Source: Candidatus Jettenia sp. AMX2 (lineage in GTDB: Bacteria; Planctomycetota; Brocadiia; Brocadiales; Brocadiaceae). Taken from it: a stretch of DNA of 64,000 bases. This document shows, piece after piece, positions 55,537 through 64,000 of this stretch (the stretch's first letter is position 1; each line of letters starts with the position of its first letter). The stretch lies in the NCBI GenBank assembly GCA_030583665.1, contig CP129469.1:2967043-3031042 (forward strand). Reading direction: 5' to 3'. Position numbers and translations under genes: made by a program. Under the pieces are notes generated by a model, which was not told the origin of the DNA, did not search any database, and saw only the letters and a program-made list of their open reading frames with translations.

Positions 55537-57060
55537 TTACTGTATACAGGCAGAATTCTCAAGAATAGCGTTTACCAGGCCCGGAATCGTGTATTCTGTG
55601 GCCTTAATATCGACCCTGATCCCCAATTCTTCTGCGGTTTGTGTCGTAATGGGTCCGATGCTGGCGTACCGGACTTGTCCATTGAACGAGGCAATGTTTT
55701 TTTCACCAACCATCTGAATGAAATTTCTTACCGTAGAGGAACTCGTAAAGGTAATGATATGTACTTCACCGTTTTTGATCTTATCGGCAAGATTTATATT
55801 CACCGGTTGTGCCATGATGGTCTTATAAGCAACCAGGTCGGTAACCTTTCCTCCAAGTTTCTGGAGTTCTTCAGGGAGGAAGCTTCTTGCAATATCAGCC
55901 CTCGGCAGTAGAAAATTTTTACCTTTTATAACAGTGACTTTTTTTAATTCCTCAACGATTGATTCTGCTACAAATTTGGGTGGTCTGCAATCGACTTTTA
56001 TGTAGTAATTTTTAATTCTTTCTTCCGTTGCCGGGCCGATAGCACAAAAATTAATCCCTTTAAGATCACGTATATCCATTCCCAATTCAAAGAGACGCTG
56101 GAAAAAACTGTCAACTCCGTTAATACTGGTAAAGATAATCCAATGGTAGGTATGAATATTTTTTATGGCCTCGTCCATGGGTTGAATGGCGTCCGGCTTT
56201 GCAATTTCAATAGTCGGGAATTCGATGACACTGGCACCAAGTTCATATAACTGATCAGCGAATTCGCTTGCCTGCTCTCTCGACCGAGTTACAACAATGG
56301 TCTTTGCGAATAATGGTTTTCTTTCAAACCAGTTAAGCTGGTCGCGAAGTTTTACAACTTCCCCGACTATGGTAATTGCAGGGGGTTTTATCTCCTTTGC
56401 CTTTTCTACAATCGTACTTAACGTACCTGTTACGGTTTTTTGCCGGGCAGTCGTTCCCCATCGGATTACTGCAACGGGGGTATCTTTTGAACGTCCGTGT
56501 TTTATGAGCTGTTCGGTGATATGCGGAAGATTTTTAATACCCATATAAAAGGTCAGTGTGCCGATACCGGTACTAATTTTGGCCCAGTCGATTGAACTTT
56601 CATCTTTTGTAGGGTCTTCATGCCCCGTAATGAGTCCAAAGGTAGAGGTATAGTTGCGATGGGTAACGGGTATGCCTGCGTAGTTTGGTGTTGCAATGGC
56701 TGCCGTAATACCGGGGACCACTTCAAACGGTATATGATTTTCATAAAGAACCAATGCCTCTTCACCGCCACGCCCGAAGACATAGGGGTCACCACCCTTC
56801 AGGCGGGTTACCACTTTATCCGCTAATGCCTTTTCCACGAGAAGTCTGTTAATTTCATCCTGTTCGAGGGTATGAGCGCCTCCCTGTTTGCCTACATAAA
56901 TAAATTCTGTATCAGGTTTGGCAACCTTCAGGAGGTCGGTGTTTACGAGATAATCGTAAATAACAACATCGGCTTTTTTAATACATTCAAGCCCTTTTAC
57001 CGTAATAAGGCGCGGGTCGCCCGGACCTGCGCCAACAAGATATACTATGCTGCGTTTCAT
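55537..57060 (-). CDS. cobA-hemD: Uroporphyrinogen-III methyltransferase/synthase fusion
   Basis: 507 residues. Residues 1-245 are the SAM-dependent methyltransferase (YLVGAGPGDPRLITVKG, YAGIPVTHRN). Residues 255-507 are uroporphyrinogen-III synthase (SREQASEFADQLYELGASVI, ITFTSSSTVRNF). The fusion makes uroporphyrinogen III and carries it to precorrin-2 for sirohaem, cobalamin or haem d1. This fits a cytochrome-rich cell. I see no cobalamin riboswitch in the 225 bases upstream. Confidence 0.92.
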   Translation of the reverse strand: MKRSIVYLVGAGPGDPRLITVKGLECIKKADVVIYDYLVNTDLLKVAKPDTEFIYVGKQGGAHTLEQDEINRLLVEKALADKVVTRLKGGDPYVFGRGGEEALVLYENHIPFEVVPGITAAIATPNYAGIPVTHRNYTSTFGLITGHEDPTKDESSIDWAKISTGIGTLTFYMGIKNLPHITEQLIKHGRSKDTPVAVIRWGTTARQKTVTGTLSTIVEKAKEIKPPAITIVGEVVKLRDQLNWFERKPLFAKTIVVTRSREQASEFADQLYELGASVIEFPTIEIAKPDAIQPMDEAIKNIHTYHWIIFTSINGVDSFFQRLFELGMDIRDLKGINFCAIGPATEERIKNYYIKVDCRPPKFVAESIVEELKKVTVIKGKNFLLPRADIARSFLPEELQKLGGKVTDLVAYKTIMAQPVNINLADKIKNGEVHIITFTSSSTVRNFIQMVGEKNIASFNGQVRYASIGPITTQTAEELGIRVDIKATEYTIPGLVNAILENSACIQ

Positions 57061-57285
57061 CAGATAAGATCCTCACTAAAGAGCATGTTTATAAATATAG
57101 GGATTTTCACCTTACAATACCTTGTGCGGTCATTCCGTACAAAACGGGAATTTTGCTATTTGAGATTGCTTCGGTTTTGCCTCACCATGGTAGGTTTGTT
57201 CCTTTTTCCTTTATAAGCTCAGGGTTGGCTTCGTAAAGAATTTGAATCAAAAACCAATGGTAGTAAAAAAGCTTCTCTTAATCAA

Positions 57286-59052
57286 TTATGTTTTTGTGAT
57301 TCTCGCAATAGCTTCATGTATATGCTTCCGTATGTCGTCATCCCGGTGATTCCTGAGGGATTTTAAAGATACAAGGGCTCTGGGATCACCAATTCTACCC
57401 AGCGCCCATGCGGCAGCGCTTACTACGGAAGGTTCTTTGTCGTTCAATGCCCATGTGAGTGCAGTAACAGCGTTTTCGTTTTCTATCCAGCCAAGGGCTT
57501 GTGCTGCGCGCTCCCTTGTCCGGGTGTCTGGGTCGCGGAGTACAATTCTGAGTGAGGGAAGTGCAGGCAGGCCTACCTTTACAAGCGCCCATGTTGCCCT
57601 GATTCTTGTTACCTCTTCATTATCACTCAGGGCGCGGATCAAATGAGGGACTGCTTTTTCACCCATTGATGCTAATACCCATGCGGCCTTTGAGCGTGTC
57701 CATGTAGCCTCCTCACCGGCGTCCGTTACCAGGATATGTGCAAGGTCACTTATGGCTTTGTCGTCACGAATACGGTGTAACGCTCCAACGGCTGCTCCTT
57801 TCAGATGCCAGGACTTTTCCTGCATAAGAATTGTGCGCAAGGTGAAAGCGGCCCTCCGGTCTCCCAGCGTTCCCAAAGTTCTCACAATATCATATCTGAC
57901 ATCTGTGTTGGTTTCAGCGTTAAAGGTTTCAAGAAGTACCGGGACCGACAGTATGTTTCCCAATCTTCCCAGCGTAAGAACAGCCTCCCTGCGTACTTCC
58001 AGGTTCCTTTCTGCAAGGAGAGGATGGATATAATCTGCACTGTCTTTGTCACCACAAAATCCAAGTGCCCAAACAGCGTTTTGTTTTACCAATGGATTCC
58101 TGTTTGTAAGAAGATTTATGAGATGCGGTACGACATATTTCTGTGGTAACACAATCAGTGCAAGAGCGGTAGTTCTTGCCTTTTCAAAATCTCCGCTTTT
58201 TAAAGTCCTCACCAGCGTTTTTATCTCCCTCCGGATAAAATCCGGATTGTTTATATTTTCTTGTTGAAAATTATTTCCTGTTTTTCCAGTAAAACCTCCC
58301 GAAGGGTTTTGGTTCGCAGGTATCCGGCATTTGACACCCAGGATATCAAAAACTACATAGGGATAATCAACGAGGATGACATCCGGTCCGCTTTCCAGGT
58401 ACTTTTTTATCGCTTCCCTGTTATCCGTGTTCAGTATGGTTGAGAATGCATATTTCCTCTCTGCATGAATACGGGCAATTCTTCCTTCTGACAACTCAGC
58501 CGGAGAAACGAATACTAATTCTTTCATGGAAGGCACAGAATCTTCAACATGAATATTTCTTAAGATTCCCCATAAATATACCTGTGAAGACATGTCATGT
58601 GACTCGATAAGATCCAATACCTGCTTTTCCAGGAAGGCTTGTTTGATATCCAATATCAGTTTAAGATTATTGATTTTGCAAAAAAGCAAAACATCGGGAA
58701 GCAGTGGTACCCGTTCATTCTCAAATTCAACGCCACGCCACAAACCTGCATCATATTGTTGTATTTCAGCATAGAGCAATTGGTCTACCCGTCCTTTTCC
58801 GCTGGTGGTCCTGTCAATTGTTTCGTCGTGCATGAGGACAAGCTGGAGATCCTTTGTTCGCCGGACATCAACCTTGATTCCATCGACACCCAACTCTGCA
58901 GCCCTTCTTAATGCAGCAAAGGTATTTTCCGGGACTTCATCCACAATGCCCTGATGAACGAAAATTTCAATTTTCCTGGCTTCTTTTGCAAAAATACCAG
59001 ACGTCAGGAAGAATAAGATGAACAGAGTGCTAATGATTGGAATACAACGCAT
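57286..59052 (-). CDS. GDPD-like domain fused to HEAT repeats, exported
   Basis: 588 residues. A signal peptide (1-22) is followed by a glycerophosphodiester-phosphodiesterase TIM barrel (about 28-250) and about nine HEAT/PBS-lyase-type repeats (about 290-588). Key GDPD residues are altered: HRG becomes HQG, the metal-binding E in ELD becomes K (IKVDV), and a later ExK is DIK. HDETIDRTT is kept. Catalysis is therefore doubtful. It starts 13 bases after the LptC/OstA gene. Confidence 0.78.
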   Translation of the reverse strand: MRCIPIISTLFILFFLTSGIFAKEARKIEIFVHQGIVDEVPENTFAALRRAAELGVDGIKVDVRRTKDLQLVLMHDETIDRTTSGKGRVDQLLYAEIQQYDAGLWRGVEFENERVPLLPDVLLFCKINNLKLILDIKQAFLEKQVLDLIESHDMSSQVYLWGILRNIHVEDSVPSMKELVFVSPAELSEGRIARIHAERKYAFSTILNTDNREAIKKYLESGPDVILVDYPYVVFDILGVKCRIPANQNPSGGFTGKTGNNFQQENINNPDFIRREIKTLVRTLKSGDFEKARTTALALIVLPQKYVVPHLINLLTNRNPLVKQNAVWALGFCGDKDSADYIHPLLAERNLEVRREAVLTLGRLGNILSVPVLLETFNAETNTDVRYDIVRTLGTLGDRRAAFTLRTILMQEKSWHLKGAAVGALHRIRDDKAISDLAHILVTDAGEEATWTRSKAAWVLASMGEKAVPHLIRALSDNEEVTRIRATWALVKVGLPALPSLRIVLRDPDTRTRERAAQALGWIENENAVTALTWALNDKEPSVVSAAAWALGRIGDPRALVSLKSLRNHRDDDIRKHIHEAIARITKT

Positions 59053-59065
59053 ATAGTATTACCGG

Positions 59066-61036
59066 TTAATTTTTTGTTTCCTTGCTGATAAGCTGCCAGT
59101 GTGGCCTGCCTTCCCAGGTAATGCGGTTTTCTGTTATATCAAAATAGATCTTTTCCGAGAATGTTCTCGAATTTTTCTTTCGCAATTCTGCTTTTGGATT
59201 GCCTGTCAGCAGGGCTACGTTTTGAATGAGGTCCCAGGTAAGCAACGTTCCTAATCCTTCTGTGCCTTCCATACTTTCAAGGTCTCCATCTGCAAGTGAA
59301 AAGTAAACGTTATCAGTGGCGATAATCCTGTTCATGGTTTTGTTATCATCAAGATAGGCATCAATTTGGTCACCATTCAACGTACCGCCTCCCCTTGTAG
59401 CCTGTGCCTTTTCATAAAAACTGGCTTTTTTCAGTGTTTCGTTATAGAACATGTGTTTTGTCCAGTTAATCTTTATATCTACCCCTTCTGTGTCTTGATT
59501 GAGGGCCTGGTTATTTCTTTTTTCATATAGGGTTCCCTTGCCTGAACAAAGCACATTATTTTCATTTCCGTAAAATAAAATTCTCGGGGAAAGGATTTGC
59601 CTTGTATTTCCTTCTCTGAGTAAGGCAAAAGGTTGTCCCCGTAAGACAGTGATCCTGGTTTTTTCATTCCATGTCAACTGATCCCCGACAGCTTCGCTGT
59701 ACAGATGGCTTTTTTTATCTACGATATGAATATTTTCTGTTGCTTTGAAGCTATGCAGGGTATAATCCTGATCCATAAATGCTACCGTAAGATTATCGCA
59801 GAACAGGATGGAATCCTTTCTTCTGACCTCAATAGTTTTCTCAAAATGAGCTTCTTTGGCTTCGTTCAGAAAGTTCATTTTTCCTGCCCATTTTATTGTA
59901 ATGGTATTATCTGCCGGGTCTGATTGTGCGGGTGTTTCCTTATTGCCGGCTTTTTGTTTCATACCGGTTTTCAGGCTGCCGGCACCCGGTATATCTATGT
60001 TTCCTGTGGTGTTATAAAAAATCATTTTCCGCGCATCGACATTGAGGTTTTCCTGGATAAATTCTGCCTTGTTGCTATCCTCCAGAACTGCGGTTTGGGT
60101 ATTAATATCCCAGCTGAGAGAATTTCCTCTGGCAATTCTTACTCCTTCGGAGGCAAGTACGTTTCCTGTTGCAATAGCTTGTTTTGTCTTTTTTGTCTCC
60201 GGGTCAAGGAAAATAACCAATTTATCTGAAAAAATATTGGAATCACCCCTCTTCACCACGACAGCGTCATGAAAAGTCATGACGTTTGCATCTGCCTGTT
60301 TGGTTATTATAAGCCTTCCGCTGGAGCGGATAAAGGTTTTTTCTCCTGCCGTTTCATCTTCTGATGATGTTTGTGGGACACCGTCTTCGGACAGGGAAAA
60401 GAGATCGTTATTTGCCCCGTCCATTTCCATTTCCGCATCTTTTTTAATCCACAGTATTTTATTCACAAGGTCTATTTCACAACCGCGGCCTTTGATTATC
60501 AGGCCTTTCCCGTGAATGGTTATGGGGGCATCAGTGTATACACTCTTTTTTTCCGGTAGATACCGTAAAAAATCCGTGTTTAGCTGGGTTTCTTGATCAA
60601 GATGAACCACAACGTTCTCGGACAGGTATCCCTCATTTGAGACGCCGTTCATTTCGGCAATATCAGAGGTAATGAAAATAGACGGCAATCCATCTTCCAT
60701 ATCGGTTTCCGGAGAATCGAGTACCTCAATTTCCGGAAAAAATATTTTGTAAATATCGTTACTCAGCAGCAAGGTACTCTCACCACGCATTATCATAGTC
60801 TGCTCGCCCTTTTCATTATATTTTGGGACAGACAATCCTTCCACCGTTTGCTTTAAAGTCTCATTGTCAGGCACTCCCTGTACCTGTTTTTTTGCAGGTA
60901 GTTTGTCCGTGGCATTGTGAGACTCTTCCCTTTGGTGGTTTTTGCCTTTTTCAGGTTGATAGATAATCAGTGATATGATAATGCTGATTATACAAGCCAA
61001 AGGAATGCTGATAAGTATATATCTTCGTTTAGTCAT
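59066..61036 (-). CDS. LptC/OstA-type LPS transport protein
   Basis: 656 residues. One N-terminal transmembrane helix (about 7-27), then LptC-like beta-jellyroll strands (about 60-200) and several OstA/LptA-like repeats. The lines ITSDIAEMNGVSNEGYLSEN and VVVKRGDSNIFSDKLVIFLD carry the OstA pattern. It should bridge lipopolysaccharide from the inner to the outer membrane. It is much longer than E. coli LptC (about 190 residues), as if LptC and LptA had merged. Lies after kdsC. Confidence 0.75.
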   Translation of the reverse strand: MTKRRYILISIPLACIISIIISLIIYQPEKGKNHQREESHNATDKLPAKKQVQGVPDNETLKQTVEGLSVPKYNEKGEQTMIMRGESTLLLSNDIYKIFFPEIEVLDSPETDMEDGLPSIFITSDIAEMNGVSNEGYLSENVVVHLDQETQLNTDFLRYLPEKKSVYTDAPITIHGKGLIIKGRGCEIDLVNKILWIKKDAEMEMDGANNDLFSLSEDGVPQTSSEDETAGEKTFIRSSGRLIITKQADANVMTFHDAVVVKRGDSNIFSDKLVIFLDPETKKTKQAIATGNVLASEGVRIARGNSLSWDINTQTAVLEDSNKAEFIQENLNVDARKMIFYNTTGNIDIPGAGSLKTGMKQKAGNKETPAQSDPADNTITIKWAGKMNFLNEAKEAHFEKTIEVRRKDSILFCDNLTVAFMDQDYTLHSFKATENIHIVDKKSHLYSEAVGDQLTWNEKTRITVLRGQPFALLREGNTRQILSPRILFYGNENNVLCSGKGTLYEKRNNQALNQDTEGVDIKINWTKHMFYNETLKKASFYEKAQATRGGGTLNGDQIDAYLDDNKTMNRIIATDNVYFSLADGDLESMEGTEGLGTLLTWDLIQNVALLTGNPKAELRKKNSRTFSEKIYFDITENRITWEGRPHWQLISKETKN

Positions 61037-61145
61037 ACATTAATTAATAGATAAAAAAGTTCCTTCTTTCGTTAAATGTTTAGGAATTTCAAACCAGGTA
61101 TTCCTTCCCCTTGGTAGGGGAGGTATTGAAGTAGAGACTGATAAT

Positions 61146-61664
61146 CTATTTAGCATGGGAAGAAAAATACCGCTCCATAATAATATGCCACTTGTCCTGG
61201 AGTTTGATGATCTTTTCTGCAACCTCTCTCACCGCTCCTTCTCCGCCCTTTGCTTTGGTAACATACATTGATTGCTGTTTAACAATGGGCGAGGCATTGG
61301 CAACTGCCACAGGAAACCCTACACGGTGAAGTATAGGGATGTCTATAAGGTCGTCACCAATATAACATATTTCCTTATCCTGCAGGGCATGTTTGTCCCG
61401 TATTTTCAGATAAGCTTCTAATTTTGTATGGTATCCCTGATATACCTCTTCAATTTCCAGTTCTTTTGCCCTGTGAACTACTGCTTTGCTGGTTCTGCCA
61501 CTGAGAATAGCTGTTTTTATGCCAACGCGGTGCAGATATACAATTCCTGTTCCGTCCATAATATTAAATGACTTTGTTTCACATCCGTCCGGATCAATAT
61601 GAACACTGCCATTGGTTAAGACGCCGTCAACATCAATGATAACAAGTTTTATGTTTTTTATCAC
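61146..61664 (-). CDS. kdsC: KDO-8-phosphate phosphatase
   Basis: 172 residues from a GTG at 61664, five bases after the kdsD stop. A longer in-frame ATG inside kdsD would add 42 unrelated residues. HAD phosphatase motifs: IDVDGVLTNG (D11, D13), AILSGRTS and CYIGDDLIDIPIL. It makes KDO for LPS inner core. GGAGG lies 15 bases upstream of the GTG, somewhat far. Confidence 0.88.
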   Translation of the reverse strand: MIKNIKLVIIDVDGVLTNGSVHIDPDGCETKSFNIMDGTGIVYLHRVGIKTAILSGRTSKAVVHRAKELEIEEVYQGYHTKLEAYLKIRDKHALQDKEICYIGDDLIDIPILHRVGFPVAVANASPIVKQQSMYVTKAKGGEGAVREVAEKIIKLQDKWHIIMERYFSSHAK

Positions 61665-61668
61665 AGAG

Positions 61669-62643
61669 TTAAAATCCAACCTCCAGGAAATCCTGCACAT
61701 CGATAATGCCAATAGGGGTATGAGAGTCATCGACCACCGGAATCTGATCGATCTTGCAGTCTTTAAGTATTTTATATGCCTCAGCAGCAAGGCAATTTTT
61801 GTTAATGACTTTTGGTGATTGTGTCATAACCTCTTTTACACTTCGGCGTAAAAACGACAGGTCGTTTTTCAGATATCTCCGGATATCCCCGTCGGTAAAG
61901 AATCCTACCAGTTTGTTATGCTTATTAACGATACTTACGGCACCTGGTTTGCCGGTTGTTTCTGTCATAATGGTAAGGACGTCCTGCACGATCAGATCCT
62001 CGTCTGCAACGGGATTTTCTTCGCCCCGGCGCATTACCATTTCTACCGTAAGCAATTTTCTGCCAAGTTCTCCGCCCGGATGATAGAACGCATAGTCTTT
62101 TTTGCTGAGATTCCGTTTCTTAAATACGGTAAGAGCTAAAGCATCACCCAGGGCAAGCATGGCTGTCGAACTTGCTGAAGGCGCAAGGCCTAAAGGGCAT
62201 GGCTCATCTATTTTCCCAATATCAAGAACGACGTCGCTGTGAAACGCTAAAGATGATTTGCCGTTGCCTGTGATGGCAATTACTTTTGCCCCAATTTGTT
62301 TCACAAAAGGCAGAAGGGCTACCACCTCGGTTTCACCGCTGTTAGAAAGGGCAAGTACGATATCTTCGGTAACGATTCGTCCGAGATCTCCGTGCTTTGC
62401 CTCTGATGAATGAATCCAGTACGAGGGAGTACCTGTGCTGGCAAGTGTTGCAGAAATTTTCTGGCCTATAATTCCCGCCTTACCAATGCCAGTGACTACG
62501 ATCCGGCCTTTGCAGGCAAACACCATATCAATGGTTTTTTGAAAGTTGTGATCCAGCCGGTTCATTAAGTTTTTGATTGCCTCTGATTCAACAAACAATA
62601 TTTCCTTTGCGTAAATGATATCAGTTAAAGATTTTTCTTCCAT
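61669..62643 (-). CDS. kdsD: Arabinose-5-phosphate isomerase
   Basis: 324 residues. An SIS domain (about 40-175) with VTGIGKAGIIGQKISATLAS and ALSNSGETEVV is followed by two CBS domains (about 205-324, MTQSPKVINKNCLAAEAYKI). It converts ribulose-5-phosphate to arabinose-5-phosphate, the first step to KDO. First gene of the LPS row; the upstream 213 bases show no special element. Confidence 0.92.
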   Translation of the reverse strand: MEEKSLTDIIYAKEILFVESEAIKNLMNRLDHNFQKTIDMVFACKGRIVVTGIGKAGIIGQKISATLASTGTPSYWIHSSEAKHGDLGRIVTEDIVLALSNSGETEVVALLPFVKQIGAKVIAITGNGKSSLAFHSDVVLDIGKIDEPCPLGLAPSASSTAMLALGDALALTVFKKRNLSKKDYAFYHPGGELGRKLLTVEMVMRRGEENPVADEDLIVQDVLTIMTETTGKPGAVSIVNKHNKLVGFFTDGDIRRYLKNDLSFLRRSVKEVMTQSPKVINKNCLAAEAYKILKDCKIDQIPVVDDSHTPIGIIDVQDFLEVGF

Positions 62644-62856
62644 AAAAATATTTTACACGTTTTTGTAAGAAAACCAGGGAAATAGTTAATGTGGTTAATT
62701 ATAGTAAGTGCTTTCCTCAATATTCAAGAGAAAAGAATGGTATAATCATGAATAAAGGATTCATTGCCGGTTCTTAGCTTGACTAATTATTCTACAGATG
62801 GTAAGATTAGTGAAATTGAGTATCCGGAAAATCAGAAAGAAAAGAGAAGGTAATTT

Positions 62857-63486
62857 TTGAATATAGATAAATTAATCATTACGATTCCTGCAATATTATA
62901 TGCATTAACCATTCATGAATATTTTCACGGTTGGGCAGCTAATAAGCTTGGCGACCCAACTGCCAGGCTGCAAGGCAGATTAACATTAAATCCGATAGCG
63001 CATATTGATATTCTCGGTGCATTGTGTTTTATCTTCGCCGGTTTCGGATGGGGAAAACCTGTTCCCATAAATCCGTATAATTTCAGGAACGTTCGCAGGG
63101 ATAATATGTTTGTATCCTTTGCCGGGCCTGCGTCAAACTTTGTATCTGCATTCCTTTTCGGTATCCTTTTTCAATTACTGCGTAATGCATCGTTTCTGCC
63201 TTCAGGTATATTGGCATTTCTTTTAAATCTGTTAATTACGGGAATTATTATAAATCTGACACTGGCATTTTTTAACATGATCCCTCTGTACCCTCTGGAT
63301 GGTTCCCATGTCCTTGAGAGTTTATTGCCTTATCCGATGGCCATGAAATACAAAGAGATTGAACGGTACAGCCCATTTATTCTCCTCGGATTAATTCTTT
63401 TGGGAAATTATGCAGGCATTCCTGTTTTACGTATGATAATCGGGCCACCTATTTATTTCTTTCTAAGGTTGTTTGCGAGCTTTTAA
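62857..63486 (+). CDS. Site-2-type M50 membrane protease
   Basis: 209 residues from a TTG with GAAGG upstream. HEYFH (H20, E21, H24) lies in the first helix and NMIPLYPLDG is the second zinc-ligand motif. Four or five other helices follow, with no PDZ domain. The family is the YwhC/Rip-type group 3 site-2 proteases, which cut membrane-bound substrates. The next gene scpA begins 123 bases downstream. Confidence 0.87.
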   Translation: MNIDKLIITIPAILYALTIHEYFHGWAANKLGDPTARLQGRLTLNPIAHIDILGALCFIFAGFGWGKPVPINPYNFRNVRRDNMFVSFAGPASNFVSAFLFGILFQLLRNASFLPSGILAFLLNLLITGIIINLTLAFFNMIPLYPLDGSHVLESLLPYPMAMKYKEIERYSPFILLGLILLGNYAGIPVLRMIIGPPIYFFLRLFASF

Positions 63487-63609
63487 GACAGTGCTGTGGA
63501 GTTGGAGAAAGACAAACCAGAGTAAAGATTTGCTCTGTCTTCATCTCTGCCGGGTTGCATCGTCTCCGGTAATGGAAAAAATGAATTGTTAAAAATTCAA
63601 CTTTCTCCT

Positions 63610-64000
63610 ATGAAAAATGAATACAAAGTAAACCTTGATGTATATAATGGACCGGTCGATTTGCTTCTCTATCTTATACGGAAAGAAGAGGTAAGTATCT
63701 ACGATATCCCCATTGCCAGAATTGCAGATCAATACCTGCAGTATGTGGAGACGCTTCAGGATCTGGACATGAGCACGATAGGGGACTTTCTGGTAATGGC
63801 GGCAACGCTTATGTATGTAAAATCCTATATGCTTCTTCCTCCCACAACGGAACAGGGGGATGGAGACGATGATGTTTTGGATCCACGGGTATCATTGGTA
63901 AAGCAGTTGCTGGAATACAAGCGGTATAAAGAGAGTACTTTCATCCTGGAGACACGGGCTGCCAAATGGGAAAAACGAGTAAAACGGATATACAGGGAAC
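63610..64000 (+). CDS. scpA: Segregation and condensation protein A, partial
   Basis: The first 130 residues are present and the window ends inside the gene. VNLDVYNGPVDLLLYLIRKE is the classic ScpA N-terminus, followed by ARIADQYLQYVE and FLVMAATLMYVKSYMLLP. It is the kleisin subunit of the SMC-ScpAB condensin. The M50 protease-scpA order is widespread in bacteria. Confidence 0.92.
   Translation, partial: MKNEYKVNLDVYNGPVDLLLYLIRKEEVSIYDIPIARIADQYLQYVETLQDLDMSTIGDFLVMAATLMYVKSYMLLPPTTEQGDGDDDVLDPRVSLVKQLLEYKRYKESTFILETRAAKWEKRVKRIYRE

Noticed and set aside
57061-57285. Cobalamin riboswitch before the methyltransferase/synthase fusion
   Set aside because: No B12-box-like sequence or clear pairing was found.
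61040-61222. A 60-residue minus-strand gene between kdsC and the LptC gene
   Set aside because: It is the 3' end of kdsC read in another frame plus the spacer.

Overview
The window reads as a chromosomal segment of a low-GC Gram-negative bacterium. It carries outer-membrane/LPS genes (kdsD, kdsC, an LptC/OstA protein), c-type cytochromes (a MauG-type peroxidase and a lipoprotein with two haem P460-like domains), and many TPR, Sel1 and HEAT repeat proteins. An anammox planctomycete (Brocadiales) fits best. This is inference from gene content, with no 16S gene to confirm it. Short palindromic intergenic repeats with a GGGGT/ACCCC stem and a TATAATCAT flank recur through the whole window.

Layout. 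1-2.6 kb: repeat-rich intergenic DNA, a ribokinase remnant and a YprB-type exonuclease. 2.6-10.8 kb: a heterodimeric ABC exporter, an ABC-F protein, a TPR protein and an eight-repeat secreted protein. 10.8-15.2 kb: an accessory island with a 147-bp MITE, a decayed integron integrase, gene cassettes with attC sites, several toxin-antitoxin genes (two toxins frameshifted) and a transposase remnant. 15.5-22.7 kb: dCMP deaminase, cytochrome peroxidase, the double P460 protein, lexA with a small partner gene, a 416-bp direct duplication, dinB and a Sel1 protein.

22.7-44.4 kb: one very large type I-B CRISPR-Cas locus. By hand count the array has 103 repeats of 29 bp and 102 spacers. It ends on the left at a 2.3-kb interruption (an IS3-family element inside a small gene) beyond which one isolated repeat survives. 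To its right, on the minus strand, lie cas6, a truncated second cas8 start, cas8, cas7, cas5, cas3, then three nucleotidyltransferase-HEPN pairs, then cas4, cas1, cas2 and the leader. A fourth nucleotidyltransferase with a small partner sits between cas6 and cas8. The genes run in one direction with tight spacing inside modules, so the nucleotidyltransferase/HEPN modules may be expressed with, or guard, the CRISPR system.

44.4-64 kb: a decayed RelE pair and a DUF433 fragment, tRNA-Asn with a strong terminator, gap-pgk-rpe-accD, a DUF2156 protein, glutamate dehydrogenase, a frameshifted anion permease, argJ, a uroporphyrinogen-III methyltransferase/synthase fusion, a GDPD-HEAT fusion, LptC/OstA, kdsC, kdsD, an M50 protease and the start of scpA. 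This part is ordinary core metabolism and envelope biogenesis.
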